Source of the DNA: Alphaproteobacteria bacterium
GTDB lineage: Bacteria > Pseudomonadota > Alphaproteobacteria > Rhizobiales > Rhizobiaceae
DNA length: 52,011 nucleotides
Reading direction: 5' to 3'
Assembly: GCA_018829385.1 (NCBI GenBank)
Contig: JAHJUC010000574.1
Span: 1-52,011, forward strand
Shown here: one piece after another, positions 20,872-30,744 of the stretch
How positions within the stretch are numbered: position 1 is the first letter of the stretch
Layout of the letters: the number at the start of each line of letters is the position of its first letter
The notes under the pieces: generated by a model
The model's database searches: none
The model's input: the letters and a program-made list of their open reading frames with translations, nothing else
Told to the model about the DNA's origin: nothing
Made by a program: the position numbers and the translations under genes

Positions 20872-22931
20872 TCGGTCCTCGCAAGTTCGGTCAGGCTGCG
20901 CCCTTCGGTGACGGCGCGGCGCAGGATTTCGGGGATCGGCCAGGATAACGGGTCTTCGACGGCAAGCCGTTCAAGGCGGGCCAGAAGGGCGGCCAGGCCC
21001 GCGCGTTCGGCCATATGCATCGGGCCGCCGCGCCAGCGCGGAAAGCCGTAGCCATGGATCAGCACAAGGTCGATGTCGGCGGGGCTGTCGGCGATACCCT
21101 CTTGCAGGATGGCCAGCCCCTCGGATGCCATCGCGGCCATGGCGCGCGCGACGATCTCATCGGGCCCGAAACTGCGGCGCGTGATGCCCGCGCGGCCGCT
21201 TTCGGCCTCCACAAGCGCGTTGATCCGGGCCGAAGGGGTCTGGCCGGACGACCCGTAATCATACCAGCCCGCGCCGGTCTTGCGGCCAAGCCGCCCGGTT
21301 TCCTCGACGATGCGGTCGGCGATCGGGATGTAGCGGATCGCGGGATTGTCGCGCCATCCCAGCCGTTTGCGATTGGCATAGGCGATGTCGAGGCCGGACA
21401 GATCCTGCACCTCATAGGGGCCCATTGCCATGCCAAACTCGCGCAGCGCCGCGTCCACCTGATCGGGCAGGGCGCCCTCGATCAGCATCACGTCGCAGGC
21501 CTGCCGATACCGGGTCAGGATGCGGTTGCCGATGAACCCGTCGCAAACCCCGGCCAGCACCGGCAGCTTGCCCAGCCGCGTGGCCAACTCCAGCACGCGG
21601 GCCAGCGTCTCGGGCGCGGTGGCCCGGGCGCGGATCACCTCGACCAGTTTCATCACATGGGCCGGGCTGAAGAAATGCAGCCCGACGAACCGCTGCGGCG
21701 CGCGCAGGCCCTCGTTGAGGCGGTTTGGATCGAGATAAGAGGTGTTAGTGGCGAGAATGGTGGTTTCCGGCAAGGCGGCATCGAGCGCGGCAAAGACCTG
21801 CCGCTTGACCGCCAGATCCTCGAACACCGCCTCGATGGCGATGTCCGCCGCGGGCAGGCCATCATAGCCGACAACAACCGGGATACGGGCCTCGCCCGCC
21901 GAAGCCGCGCGCGCCTTGCCGCGTTTCACAGCGTCATCGAACAGCCGGATGACATTGGCACGCGTGCGTGCGGCGGCGGCGTCATCCACTTCGACGAGCG
22001 TTACCCTGATGCCGATCGTATCGAGGGCATAGGCAATGCCCGCACCCATCGTGCCGCCGCCCACGACCACTGCCGTCGCCAAGGGTCCGGATGCAGCCCC
22101 GAGCCCCCTGCTGCGCGCATTGGCCGCGCGTTCCGCGCAAAAGACATGCTGAAGCGCCAGGTTCTGTTCCGATCCACGCAGTTCCAGGAACGCCGCCCGC
22201 TCCGCCGCGAGCCCCTCGGCCATCGAAAGCCGGGCGCTGTCGGCCACAAGGGCGATGGCACGCGCCGGGGCCACTTGTCCGCGCTGCTTTCTGGAAGCGG
22301 TCGCAACGGCGCTCGAGACCGCATCATCGTCGGCAGCAGGCGCCGGGCGCGCCGAAACGGCCGGATATTCAGACAGGGCCGACGGCGCAATCGTTCGGGC
22401 CGCGGCCACCGGGTCGGCCTCCACGGCGTCGACAAGACCGAGTTTGATCGCGGCGTCAGAGCCGATAGTCCGCCCCTGCGCAATCAGTTCCAGAGCCGGG
22501 CCGATCCCGATCAGGCGGGGAAGCCGCTGAGTGCCCCCGGCGCCCGGCACCAAGCCCAGCGAGACCGCGGGAAATGCAAACGTGGCATCCGGCGTGGCGA
22601 TACGCATGCGGCAGCCAAGCGCAAGTTCCAGCCCCTCACCCAGGGCCACGCCGTTGATCGCGGCGATGACCGGCACCGGAAAACCTTCGATCCGCGCGAT
22701 TATCTCAGGCATACTTGGAACATCGGGCGGCGCGTCGCCCTCTTTCACATCCGCGCCGGCAACGAAGGTTCCGCCCGATCCGGTCAGGATAACTCGTTGC
22801 ACCGCCGCAGCCTCGACCGCATCCAGGGCCGCTACAAGATCCTTGCGCAGCGTGATGTTCATGGTGTCGAGTGGCGGATTGTCGATCGTGATCAGTGCAA
22901 CATCGCCGGAGATCTCGGTTCTTGCGCTCAT
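20868..22931 (-). CDS. Bifunctional enoyl-CoA hydratase / 3-hydroxyacyl-CoA dehydrogenase (FadB/FadJ-like)
   Basis: N-terminal crotonase domain plus [13 protein letters not shown] and 3HCDH domains; ATGA overlap with thiolase gene. Confidence 0.9.
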   Translation of the reverse strand: MSARTEISGDVALITIDNPPLDTMNITLRKDLVAALDAVEAAAVQRVILTGSGGTFVAGADVKEGDAPPDVPSMPEIIARIEGFPVPVIAAINGVALGEGLELALGCRMRIATPDATFAFPAVSLGLVPGAGGTQRLPRLIGIGPALELIAQGRTIGSDAAIKLGLVDAVEADPVAAARTIAPSALSEYPAVSARPAPAADDDAVSSAVATASRKQRGQVAPARAIALVADSARLSMAEGLAAERAAFLELRGSEQNLALQHVFCAERAANARSRGLGAASGPLATAVVVGGGTMGAGIAYALDTIGIRVTLVEVDDAAAARTRANVIRLFDDAVKRGKARAASAGEARIPVVVGYDGLPAADIAIEAVFEDLAVKRQVFAALDAALPETTILATNTSYLDPNRLNEGLRAPQRFVGLHFFSPAHVMKLVEVIRARATAPETLARVLELATRLGKLPVLAGVCDGFIGNRILTRYRQACDVMLIEGALPDQVDAALREFGMAMGPYEVQDLSGLDIAYANRKRLGWRDNPAIRYIPIADRIVEETGRLGRKTGAGWYDYGSSGQTPSARINALVEAESGRAGITRRSFGPDEIVARAMAAMASEGLAILQEGIADSPADIDLVLIHGYGFPRWRGGPMHMAERAGLAALLARLERLAVEDPLSWPIPEILRRAVTEGRSLTELARTE

Positions 22932-23413
22932 CCGTGCGCTCCGCTCTGACTTGAGTCGAAAGGCGAATGGGCGGGCGGCCACCTTTGCGGCAATCCCGTC
23001 CAGCGTCCCGCAAACTGGCCGATCGCGAAAATTTCCGCTTCGTCGTCGAGATTCGCGCCCATAACGATGTGAAATACGCCACTTTTGCCGCGACGGGATA
23101 CCTGATTGGCGCGTGCGAAAAGTCGGCTTCCGCCGGGGGTCGCCCGCAGAAACGACAGGTTCGATTCCGTCGTTATGATGGGGCCATCGTAGTAGCCTGC
23201 CGCGCCGAAAGCCATGTCGGCCAGCGTCCAGACGGCCCCGCCGTGGGCACTGCCATGACAGTTCATCGCCCGCGGCGATACCGGCATGGACACGAGCGAA
23301 CACCCGGGCTGCAATTCATGCAGCCTGATATTGAGGGCAGCGGAAAATGTATCGTCTCGCAGGAGCGTTTCGAAACGCCGGGCAAGGATGTCGTGATTGG
23401 TGGAGTTTTCCAT
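22928..23413 (-). CDS. PaaI-family hotdog thioesterase
   Basis: NCHGSAHGGAVWTLADMAFG; overlaps FadB-like start by 4 bp. Confidence 0.82.
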   Translation of the reverse strand: MENSTNHDILARRFETLLRDDTFSAALNIRLHELQPGCSLVSMPVSPRAMNCHGSAHGGAVWTLADMAFGAAGYYDGPIITTESNLSFLRATPGGSRLFARANQVSRRGKSGVFHIVMGANLDDEAEIFAIGQFAGRWTGLPQRWPPAHSPFDSSQSGAHG

Positions 23414-23556
23414 CCTTCGGCAGTTCCTATCCTTCCCTAAGGGCAATCGCATTTGACGTTGGCGCGGTCTTCGACGTGAACATATAGCGAACGACATGTG
23501 CGTTGTCGTCGCGTTCGTTGCTCCCGAAGGACGTCGAAACACCTCGGGGCGACGTG

Positions 23557-24192
23557 TCAGAGCCATATGCGATTCCCCTGTCCTTCCCTTGACGCAGCAT
23601 CCCAGCTGCGCTGGCCCGCTTCGGTCAATATCCCGGAGAGCACATTGTCGACGTTGTGATTGATGTATTCGTCCAGTGTCAACCGGGATTTGTAAAACCA
23701 GCTTTTCAGCGCCCAGCCATGCGCAATAAGCACGAGTTGATAGGTCAGGACATCGACGTTCACGGGGCGGATCAACTTCTGGCTGATACACGCTTTCAGC
23801 GCATCCGAGATGATCGAGTTGGTTTCGATCTCTCGCTCTTGTATTAGAAGCTGTCGCTCTGACGACAATGATTTTGTGGAGCGATAGGCAAGCACCGTGG
23901 CAGAACGGTGCTGGTCCACGACCCGGCAATAGGCATCTACAGCGCGGATCAGGCGCTCGAGCGGATCGGTTATCCCTTCGATTGCTTTCGGAATTTCGAG
24001 GGCGTAGCCCTCCAGAACCTGCAAAAGCACTAGAAGAAGGACATCTTCCTTCTCGCGGACATAGAGGTAGACGAGGCCCGGACTGACGCCCGCCAGCTTG
24101 GCGATTTCCTTGATCTTGGTGCGATAGAAGCCCTGATCGGAAAACAGCTTGGTCGCCGCTGCGACGATCTGCTTGCGCCGACGATCGACCAA
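23557..24192 (-). CDS. TetR/AcrR-family transcriptional regulator
   Basis: RRKQIVAAATKLFSDQGFYRTKIKEIAKLAGVSPGLVYLYVREKEDVLLLVL. Confidence 0.9.
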   Translation of the reverse strand: MVDRRRKQIVAAATKLFSDQGFYRTKIKEIAKLAGVSPGLVYLYVREKEDVLLLVLLQVLEGYALEIPKAIEGITDPLERLIRAVDAYCRVVDQHRSATVLAYRSTKSLSSERQLLIQEREIETNSIISDALKACISQKLIRPVNVDVLTYQLVLIAHGWALKSWFYKSRLTLDEYINHNVDNVLSGILTEAGQRSWDAASREGQGNRIWL

Positions 24193-24246
24193 CTCGGGGT
24201 TCTCTACATGTGATGTGATATTTGTCTTGTCGATTTCGGTTGTCCC

Positions 24247-25092
24247 TTACTTCCCTTGACGCATTTCAAGGCTGTCATCCTGGTCGAATCCCGACCCGAG
24301 TTCGGCGGTCTCGAAAGGTGCCCCGAACGCGAGGTAACCGCCGTCAACGGGAACTACGGTACCGGTCATGAACGACGCGTGCGGCCCCGCGAGGAAAGCG
24401 ATCACGTCAGCTATTTCATCCGGACGAGCAAGGCGGCGCATCGGTGTGCGTGAAACGATACCCTCCTCGTCGAGCTTTCCGCTGCGGATCAGACCGTCGA
24501 CAAGATCCGTGCGCACGTAACCCGGCGCGACCGCGTTCACGCGAATACCCGAGGTGGCCCATTCGCAGGCCAGCACCTTGGTCATCATGTTTATCGCGCC
24601 CTTCGCCGCTGCATAGCCTATGCGGTTCGGCGTGGCGACGTGCCCGGCGACCGAGGACAGGTTGATGATGGCGCCGCCTCGAGAGGCAGAGTGCGGCGCG
24701 ATCATCGCCCTGGCCGCCGCCCGGGACATCAGGAAACAGCCCTCCACATGCACCGAAAGGGTGTGGCGGAATCGTTCGGCCGTCTGATCCAGTGCCGGCA
24801 CGGCGCCGTCGCCGATTCCGGCGTTGTTGACCAGAACGTCCAGCCGCCCGCAGCGCGCAACCACATCGGCAACCATCGCATCGGCCAGTCGCTCCGATGC
24901 GACATCGCCGGGAACCGCCGCATGATCTGGACCGAGGCGCCGGGCCGTCCGATCCGCCGCTTCCGGGTCGAGATCATTGACAGCCACAAGGTAGCCATCG
25001 GCCGCGAGCCGGGTCGCGGCGGCCAGGCCAATGCCCGCCCCCGCCCCCGTGACCAGCGCGACGCGTCGGCTATCGCTGGCGGTCGCCGTCAT
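24247..25092 (-). CDS. SDR-family oxidoreductase
   Basis: TGAGAGIGLA, NNAG, YAAAK motifs. Confidence 0.88.
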   Translation of the reverse strand: MTATASDSRRVALVTGAGAGIGLAAATRLAADGYLVAVNDLDPEAADRTARRLGPDHAAVPGDVASERLADAMVADVVARCGRLDVLVNNAGIGDGAVPALDQTAERFRHTLSVHVEGCFLMSRAAARAMIAPHSASRGGAIINLSSVAGHVATPNRIGYAAAKGAINMMTKVLACEWATSGIRVNAVAPGYVRTDLVDGLIRSGKLDEEGIVSRTPMRRLARPDEIADVIAFLAGPHASFMTGTVVPVDGGYLAFGAPFETAELGSGFDQDDSLEMRQGK

Positions 25093-25877
25093 CAGCGGAA
25101 GCGACCAAAGTCGGGCTTGCGCTTTTCGAGGAAGGCGTTGCGCCCTTCCGCAGCCTCTTCCGAGTTGACGAAGCTCGCCAGCCCGTCCGCCGCCATTTTG
25201 ACCTGCCCGAAAATATGGGCGCTATCGGCGTTGAAGGCATGCTTGAGAAACTTGATCGCCGTGGGACTTAACGCGACCGCCTGCGCGGCCATTGCGCGCG
25301 CCTCTTCCATCAGCTTGTCGGACGGCACCACCTTGTTGACGAGGCCCCATTGCAGGGCGGTCTGAGCGTCGTATTGCTGGCAGAAGAACCAGATCTCGCG
25401 CGCGCGCTTTTCGCCCACCGTGCGGGCCAGATAGGCCGAGCCCCAGCCGGCATCGAAGGAGCCTACGCGCGGGCCCGCCTGTCCGAACCTGGCGTGATCG
25501 GCCGCGATCGTGACATCGCAGATGACATGGATCACATGGCCACCACCGATCGCATAGCCGTTCACCGCACAGATCACCGGCTTGGGAATATTGCGGATGA
25601 CCATGTGCAGATCGTCGATTTCCCACAGCCCGTTTTCCGAAGTGCCGTAGGTTCCCTTTTCGGCCATTTCCTTCTGGTCGCCGCCGACGCAGAAGGCCTT
25701 GGTCCCGGCGGCGGTCAGGATCACGGCCCCTGCGCCCTTGTCCGCCCAGGCACGCTTGAAGGCATGAATCAGTTCTTCGATCGTGCGGCCGCGGAAACAG
25801 TTCAGCCGGTCGGCGCGGTTGATGGTGATCGTGGCGATGCCCTCGCTCACCTCGTAAAGGACGTCGGTGTAGTCCAT
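25092..25877 (-). CDS. Crotonase of the MenB/BadI type (candidate 2-ketocyclohexanecarboxyl-CoA-type hydrolase)
   Basis: FCVGGDQ, VGSFDAGWGSAYLARTVGEKRAREIWFFCQQYDA, EGRNAFLEKRKPDF resemble MenB and BadI. Confidence 0.8.
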   Translation of the reverse strand: MDYTDVLYEVSEGIATITINRADRLNCFRGRTIEELIHAFKRAWADKGAGAVILTAAGTKAFCVGGDQKEMAEKGTYGTSENGLWEIDDLHMVIRNIPKPVICAVNGYAIGGGHVIHVICDVTIAADHARFGQAGPRVGSFDAGWGSAYLARTVGEKRAREIWFFCQQYDAQTALQWGLVNKVVPSDKLMEEARAMAAQAVALSPTAIKFLKHAFNADSAHIFGQVKMAADGLASFVNSEEAAEGRNAFLEKRKPDFGRFR

Positions 25878-25905
25878 GGGTCGTTCTCTCCTTCGTATTT
25901 TGTGT

Positions 25906-27588
25906 TCAACCGAGAATGACACGCGCCGGGTCGAACCCGCGCAGCAGCGCAATTTCCTCGGGTATGGGGGGGGCGTGTCGGATCAGGTCGGGGCGGTAAC
26001 GCAGCTTGCCCCCGGTGGCGGCATCAATGGCTGCGCGCGCCTCGGCCTCTGCATCGGGCGTGGCCATGATGCCCGCAACCTCGAGCCTGCCGTCCTCGCC
26101 CCGTTCCAGCCAGCCAAGATCGGTCGCAACCCCGGCCAGGGTGCGGATCGGCGACGTGGTAAAGGGTAGCCGATCAACATAGCGGCCGGGTTTCAGCGGC
26201 ATGACGATCATGACCTCGGACGCCCCTCCGGCAAGGTCGTTCGCCCCGCCCGAGCCGACGATCAGTCGGCCATCACCTGTGCGGGACGAGTTGATGAAGC
26301 CCCTGCTGTCGATCTGCCCGGCCGCGAGCAACGACAGGCAGCGCTTGGCCCGCGGCCCAGCCAGGACGCCGAGCGTCTTCAGAAACGAGGCATGAAAACG
26401 CGACGATGCCGCGTTCGGACGGTTGAACAGATAGGGATCGCCGGTCACGGGGCGAAAGCCGACCATGCCGGTCTCGGCGATCAGCGCGACGTCGAGGCCG
26501 CGTTCCCGGCAGAGGCGCTCGGCGCCCCAGGCGGCCAGATGTGACAGGCCGATGCCGGCGAAGAAGCTTTCCGCACGGCCGTCGACGGCACGGGCCTCGG
26601 CCATGCGCATTGCCAGAACCGCAGCGCGTTCTTCGGCCGAGGCGGGCGCATCGGCATCGCGCGGCGTGGCCGAGACCGGCAAGATAGCGGCTTCTCGTAG
26701 GTTTTCCAGCCGCTCTGCTCCCAGTCGGGACAGATAGGACGCATGATCACTATCGAAGACCCAGTCTTCGATCCAGCCGCGCAGCGCCTCAGGATCGCGC
26801 GACAGTTTCCGAAGGTTCTGGCGGAAATCATAGTCCTCTGCATAGGACGGGACTCCCTCCTCTTCGGTCCAGACAAACTGGCCCTGTGGATGCGCACCGA
26901 AGGGTGCCTCGACCACGGCGGCGACGAGGTGGCCTGGAATGCCCTGCCGGGGACCAAGCGCGCGCAACTGGTCCGGGCTGACCACGCGCTCGGCGGTGAC
27001 GATCACCTTGCGCGCAGCAAAGGCGGCCCAGCTTTCCTCGGCATCGGGGCCGTGGATTACGGCGTTGCCCCCGGTATCGGCAATCGGGGCATGCAGGAAC
27101 GCCACGTCCGGCACCAGTGCGGGAATGACGGCCTGTTCGTTGCCACCAAATGGGTCCCTGACGAAGGCCCGCCCCTCGGGCCGCCAGAGATCGGACCCCG
27201 CCAGACTGTTGACCGGCACGAAGGGCCAGCCCATGGCCCCGGCCATCAACCGGAGCGTCATCGTCAGGTTGGTCCAATCCGGATCGCTCTCGGGGTGGGC
27301 GGAATAGGCGTCTTGCAGCACGCGCGAGGGGGACGGTGCCGGATACGTATTGCCGGCGAACGCGCTTTCCAGCTTTGCGACCACGCCGGCAGAGACCAGA
27401 ACAGACGCATATTCCAGAAGTCCCGTCGCCACGAGTGTCAACGATCTGGTGTCGCGGAACTGGCGCGCGACCTCGTAGACCGCGGCATGGCTGCGGTTGT
27501 GAGTGAACCCGAAGCAGAGCGTGTCGCCCGCGCACACATGCGCCGAGATTGCGTCTTTCAGGGTCGTGGTCTTGTCCTGCCGTGCCAT
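25906..27588 (-). CDS. Fused two-domain class I CoA-transferase-fold protein (IpdA-IpdB-like)
   Basis: N-half resembles IpdA (PFVPVNSLAGSDLW, DVAFLHAPIADTGGNAV, VVEAPFGAHP), C-half resembles IpdB-type domain (QIDSRGFINSS, GSGGANDLA) in one 560-aa ORF. Confidence 0.7.
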   Translation of the reverse strand: MARQDKTTTLKDAISAHVCAGDTLCFGFTHNRSHAAVYEVARQFRDTRSLTLVATGLLEYASVLVSAGVVAKLESAFAGNTYPAPSPSRVLQDAYSAHPESDPDWTNLTMTLRLMAGAMGWPFVPVNSLAGSDLWRPEGRAFVRDPFGGNEQAVIPALVPDVAFLHAPIADTGGNAVIHGPDAEESWAAFAARKVIVTAERVVSPDQLRALGPRQGIPGHLVAAVVEAPFGAHPQGQFVWTEEEGVPSYAEDYDFRQNLRKLSRDPEALRGWIEDWVFDSDHASYLSRLGAERLENLREAAILPVSATPRDADAPASAEERAAVLAMRMAEARAVDGRAESFFAGIGLSHLAAWGAERLCRERGLDVALIAETGMVGFRPVTGDPYLFNRPNAASSRFHASFLKTLGVLAGPRAKRCLSLLAAGQIDSRGFINSSRTGDGRLIVGSGGANDLAGGASEVMIVMPLKPGRYVDRLPFTTSPIRTLAGVATDLGWLERGEDGRLEVAGIMATPDAEAEARAAIDAATGGKLRYRPDLIRHAPPIPEEIALLRGFDPARVILG

Positions 27589-27603
27589 GCTGCGAGCCCC
27601 GCC

Positions 27604-28338
27604 TTAATCGACCATGGTCAGGCCGCCGGAAACCGACAACACCTGCCCGGTGACAAAGCTTGAACGATCCGAGGCGAAGAAGAGAACGCCGTCGGCGACT
27701 TCGGACGGCTTGGCCACCCGCTTCATCGGGATCGCGTTCTTCAGCGCCTCCTGCATCTTTTCGCTGTGCGACGCGAACAGCGGCGTGTCGGTCGGGCCGG
27801 GGCAGATGCAGTTCACGCGGATGTTCTTGCGGGTCATTTCGCGCGCAAGGCTTTTGGTGAAGGCGATGATGCCGCCTTTGGCGCCCGCATAGACCGTCTC
27901 GCCGAACGAACCGACGCGACCGGCATCCGACGACACGTTCACGATCCGGCCCGAGCCGCTTTCGATCAGCAGCGGCAGCAGCGCGCGTGTAAGTTGAACC
28001 GGACCCATGAAGTTGATCGCCATGATCTTGGCCCAGTACTCAGGCGTGTTGTCCATGAACGGCTGGATGATGTCCCAGCCGACGGCGTTCACGAGGATGT
28101 CGAGGCGGCCGAATTCCTGTTCGATGCGCCCCGCGAGCGATTCGCAATCCTCGCGCGAGGTCACGTCGAGCTTCATGAAATGCGCATTCGCCAGCGCCTT
28201 GGCGGCCGCCTCACCCCCGGCTTCGTTGATGTCCGTCAGGATGACCGTGCCGCCGGCCTCGACGAAAGCGGCCGCGCAGGCATTGCCGATGCCCGATGCG
28301 GCGCCCGTGACGAGGATGGTCTTGCCCTTGAAGTTCAT
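27604..28338 (-). CDS. SDR dehydrogenase, BadH-like (candidate 2-hydroxycyclohexanecarboxyl-CoA dehydrogenase)
   Basis: NAVGWDIIQPFMDNTPEYW, SSDAGRVGSFGETVYAGAKGG, GQVLSVSGGLTMVD. Confidence 0.75.
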   Translation of the reverse strand: MNFKGKTILVTGAASGIGNACAAAFVEAGGTVILTDINEAGGEAAAKALANAHFMKLDVTSREDCESLAGRIEQEFGRLDILVNAVGWDIIQPFMDNTPEYWAKIMAINFMGPVQLTRALLPLLIESGSGRIVNVSSDAGRVGSFGETVYAGAKGGIIAFTKSLAREMTRKNIRVNCICPGPTDTPLFASHSEKMQEALKNAIPMKRVAKPSEVADGVLFFASDRSSFVTGQVLSVSGGLTMVD

Positions 28339-28366
28339 GGATATCTCCGTTGTTGGGTCGCGAGCC

Positions 28367-29125
28367 TCAGCCCGCCTTGCGTTGAAAGAACCCGCGCACG
28401 CGGTCGCGCGCTTCCTCGGTGGGAATGAGCAGTTGCGGTGCGTCAAGTTCACGTGCAAAGCCGTCGCGCGTCGGGTTGCCACAGGCCGCGATGCAGTCCT
28501 TCGACAGCAGGAGCGCCTGCCGCGAGAGACCCGCGATCCGCCCGGTGATCGTCGCGATTTCACCGTCGAGCGCCTCTGGCGCACAGCTCCACTGGACGAT
28601 GCCCAGGCGCGCGGCCTCGGCCCCGTCCACGATCTCGCAGCCAAGGATGATGCGTACCGAAACCCCCGGTCCGCAGATCCGGGTAAGGCGCTGCGTCCCA
28701 CCCGCCCCGGGGATCATGCCGACGCGCGCCTCGGGAAGGCCCAGCTTGGCCCGGGTCGTCGCGAGGCGCAGATCGCAAGCCAGCGCCATTTCAAGCCCAC
28801 CCCCCAGCGCGGGGCCGTCGATCGCCGCGAGGGTGATGGCGGGGAAGGCCTCCAGCCGGTCAAAGATCGCGTGCAGCGACTTGACATAGGCGGTCATCGC
28901 CTCGACTCCGTCCGGGGCGTCGAAATATCCGGCGATCTGCGCGAGGTCCGCACCGGCGCAGAAGCACTTCTGGTCCGAACGGATCACGAGAACGGTAACG
29001 GCATCGGCCTCGGCCCGGTCCAGCGCCTCGCGGAAGGCCGCCACGAACGCGGCGTCGATCGCGTTCACCGGCGGTCGCGACAGCGTAAGCGTCGCAACGC
29101 CATCAACAGCGGAATAGCGGATCAT
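28367..29125 (-). CDS. Enoyl-CoA hydratase/isomerase family protein
   Basis: [42 protein letters not shown]. Confidence 0.88.
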   Translation of the reverse strand: MIRYSAVDGVATLTLSRPPVNAIDAAFVAAFREALDRAEADAVTVLVIRSDQKCFCAGADLAQIAGYFDAPDGVEAMTAYVKSLHAIFDRLEAFPAITLAAIDGPALGGGLEMALACDLRLATTRAKLGLPEARVGMIPGAGGTQRLTRICGPGVSVRIILGCEIVDGAEAARLGIVQWSCAPEALDGEIATITGRIAGLSRQALLLSKDCIAACGNPTRDGFARELDAPQLLIPTEEARDRVRGFFQRKAG

Positions 29126-29127
29126 GA

Positions 29128-30744
29128 CTACGTCCTTTCGTCTTGCTCCACCAGCCGCTGGCGGATGATGAATTTCTGGATTTTTCCCGACGGGTTCATC
29201 GGCAGTTCGGGCCAGATCTCCAGCCGCTCGGGAAGCTTGAACTTCGCCACGCCCTTGGCGACCAGGTAATCGGCCAGCTCGGCAAGAGTGACGCTTGCGC
29301 CGGGCCGGGTCACGACCACGGCGCACCCCGTCTCGCCCAGTCGGGGATGCGGAATTCCGACAACTGCGGCCTGGCGAATGGCCGGATGCGCGACGAGGTA
29401 ATCCTCGACTTCGCGGACCGAGATGTTCTGGCCGCCGCGTACGATGATTTCCTTGAGCCGCCCGGTGATGCGAAGCGAGCCATCCGGCAGAAGACGCGCC
29501 AGATCGCCGGAATGAACCCAGCCATCGGCATCCAGCGCGCGGGCCGTCAGTGCGGGTTCGCCCAGATAGCCGATGAACGTGTTGGGACCGCGCGACCATT
29601 CCTCGCCGACCTCACCCACGGGACAGTCGCGCCCGTCGTCGCCCACGATGCGAACCTCGATGCCGGGGAAGGGGCGCCCATCCGTCGTCCAGGCGTTTTC
29701 GACCGGATCGTCCGGGAATACCATCGTATGGGGGGGGCTTTCCGTAGCGCCATAGATCGAAAGGACTCTGAAGCCTGCATCGGTCGCGACACGGGCCAGG
29801 GCCTCGGGGATTGGCGCGCCGCCGCAAAGAAAGTAGCGAAACGCCGACAGAGCGATAGCATCCTGGCGAACCGCATCCGCGATATCGGCGAGGAACGGCG
29901 TTGCCCCCATCGTCCATGTGGCACCGTGATCCGCCATCTGGCGGGCCGCAACACCACCCTTGAAGACGTCGAGGAGCGAAAGCGTGCCGCCTGTGATCAG
30001 CGTCATGACGACACCGTGCATGAAGCCGGTCGTGTGCGAGATCGGCGATGCCATGAAGGCGACATCGTCCGGACCGGCGTCGAGCGCCGAGGCCAGGGAA
30101 CGCTCGCCGAAAAGAATCGTGTTGTGGGTATGGACAGCGCCCTTGGCGCGCGACTCGGTGCCAGAGGTGAACAACACCGCAGCGGGTGCGTCGGCATCAC
30201 CCTGAGCGTCCGGGACCGGCGATGACGCCAGCGCCGCCTTCCAGCCGATCGTGCCGGGCGCGGGGGCGTTTCCCAGCATCAGGACGGCGCGCCCCCGCAT
30301 CTGCTCTGTCGGCATTTCGGCCAGGACAGCGCGGAAGTCGGTACTGCGGAAGCAGTCTGTCAGGATCAGCGCGCGGCTGTCGCAGGTTGCGATCGCGTGG
30401 ATCAGATCGGCACGGCCATATGTCACGGGCACGGGGTTCACGACAGCGCCGAGCCGAAGCACGGCGAGAAAGACCATGACTGTCTGACACCAGTTCGGAA
30501 GGCAGACGGTCACGACGTCGCCCGGTTCGACACCCTGGACCGCGAGCGCACCCGCGAGACGCGCGGACTGCTCGGCAAGATCGCCGTAGCGCAGGGCCGC
30601 ACCCGATGCGTCCCGGACCGCGATCTTCTCCGGGTGGCGCGCCGCGGCGGCCAGGATCAGACCGGGGATCGTCTCGTCACGCCAGTCGCCGGGGGCACGA
30701 TAAAGCGCGGCACGGGTGGGATCGGGTGTGGGGAAGTCGATCAT
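29128..30744 (-). CDS. AMP-dependent acyl-CoA ligase (AliA / cyclohexanecarboxylate-CoA ligase-like)
   Basis: LFTSGTESRAKGAVHTHNT, IYGATESPPHTMV, GWVHSGDLA, GRLKEIIVRGGQNIS. Confidence 0.82.
   Translation of the reverse strand: MIDFPTPDPTRAALYRAPGDWRDETIPGLILAAAARHPEKIAVRDASGAALRYGDLAEQSARLAGALAVQGVEPGDVVTVCLPNWCQTVMVFLAVLRLGAVVNPVPVTYGRADLIHAIATCDSRALILTDCFRSTDFRAVLAEMPTEQMRGRAVLMLGNAPAPGTIGWKAALASSPVPDAQGDADAPAAVLFTSGTESRAKGAVHTHNTILFGERSLASALDAGPDDVAFMASPISHTTGFMHGVVMTLITGGTLSLLDVFKGGVAARQMADHGATWTMGATPFLADIADAVRQDAIALSAFRYFLCGGAPIPEALARVATDAGFRVLSIYGATESPPHTMVFPDDPVENAWTTDGRPFPGIEVRIVGDDGRDCPVGEVGEEWSRGPNTFIGYLGEPALTARALDADGWVHSGDLARLLPDGSLRITGRLKEIIVRGGQNISVREVEDYLVAHPAIRQAAVVGIPHPRLGETGCAVVVTRPGASVTLAELADYLVAKGVAKFKLPERLEIWPELPMNPSGKIQKFIIRQRLVEQDERT

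Noticed and set aside
21015-22949. 644-aa + strand ORF
   Set aside because: Antisense to the FadB-like gene; Arg/Gly/His-rich low-complexity translation typical of GC-driven shadow ORFs.
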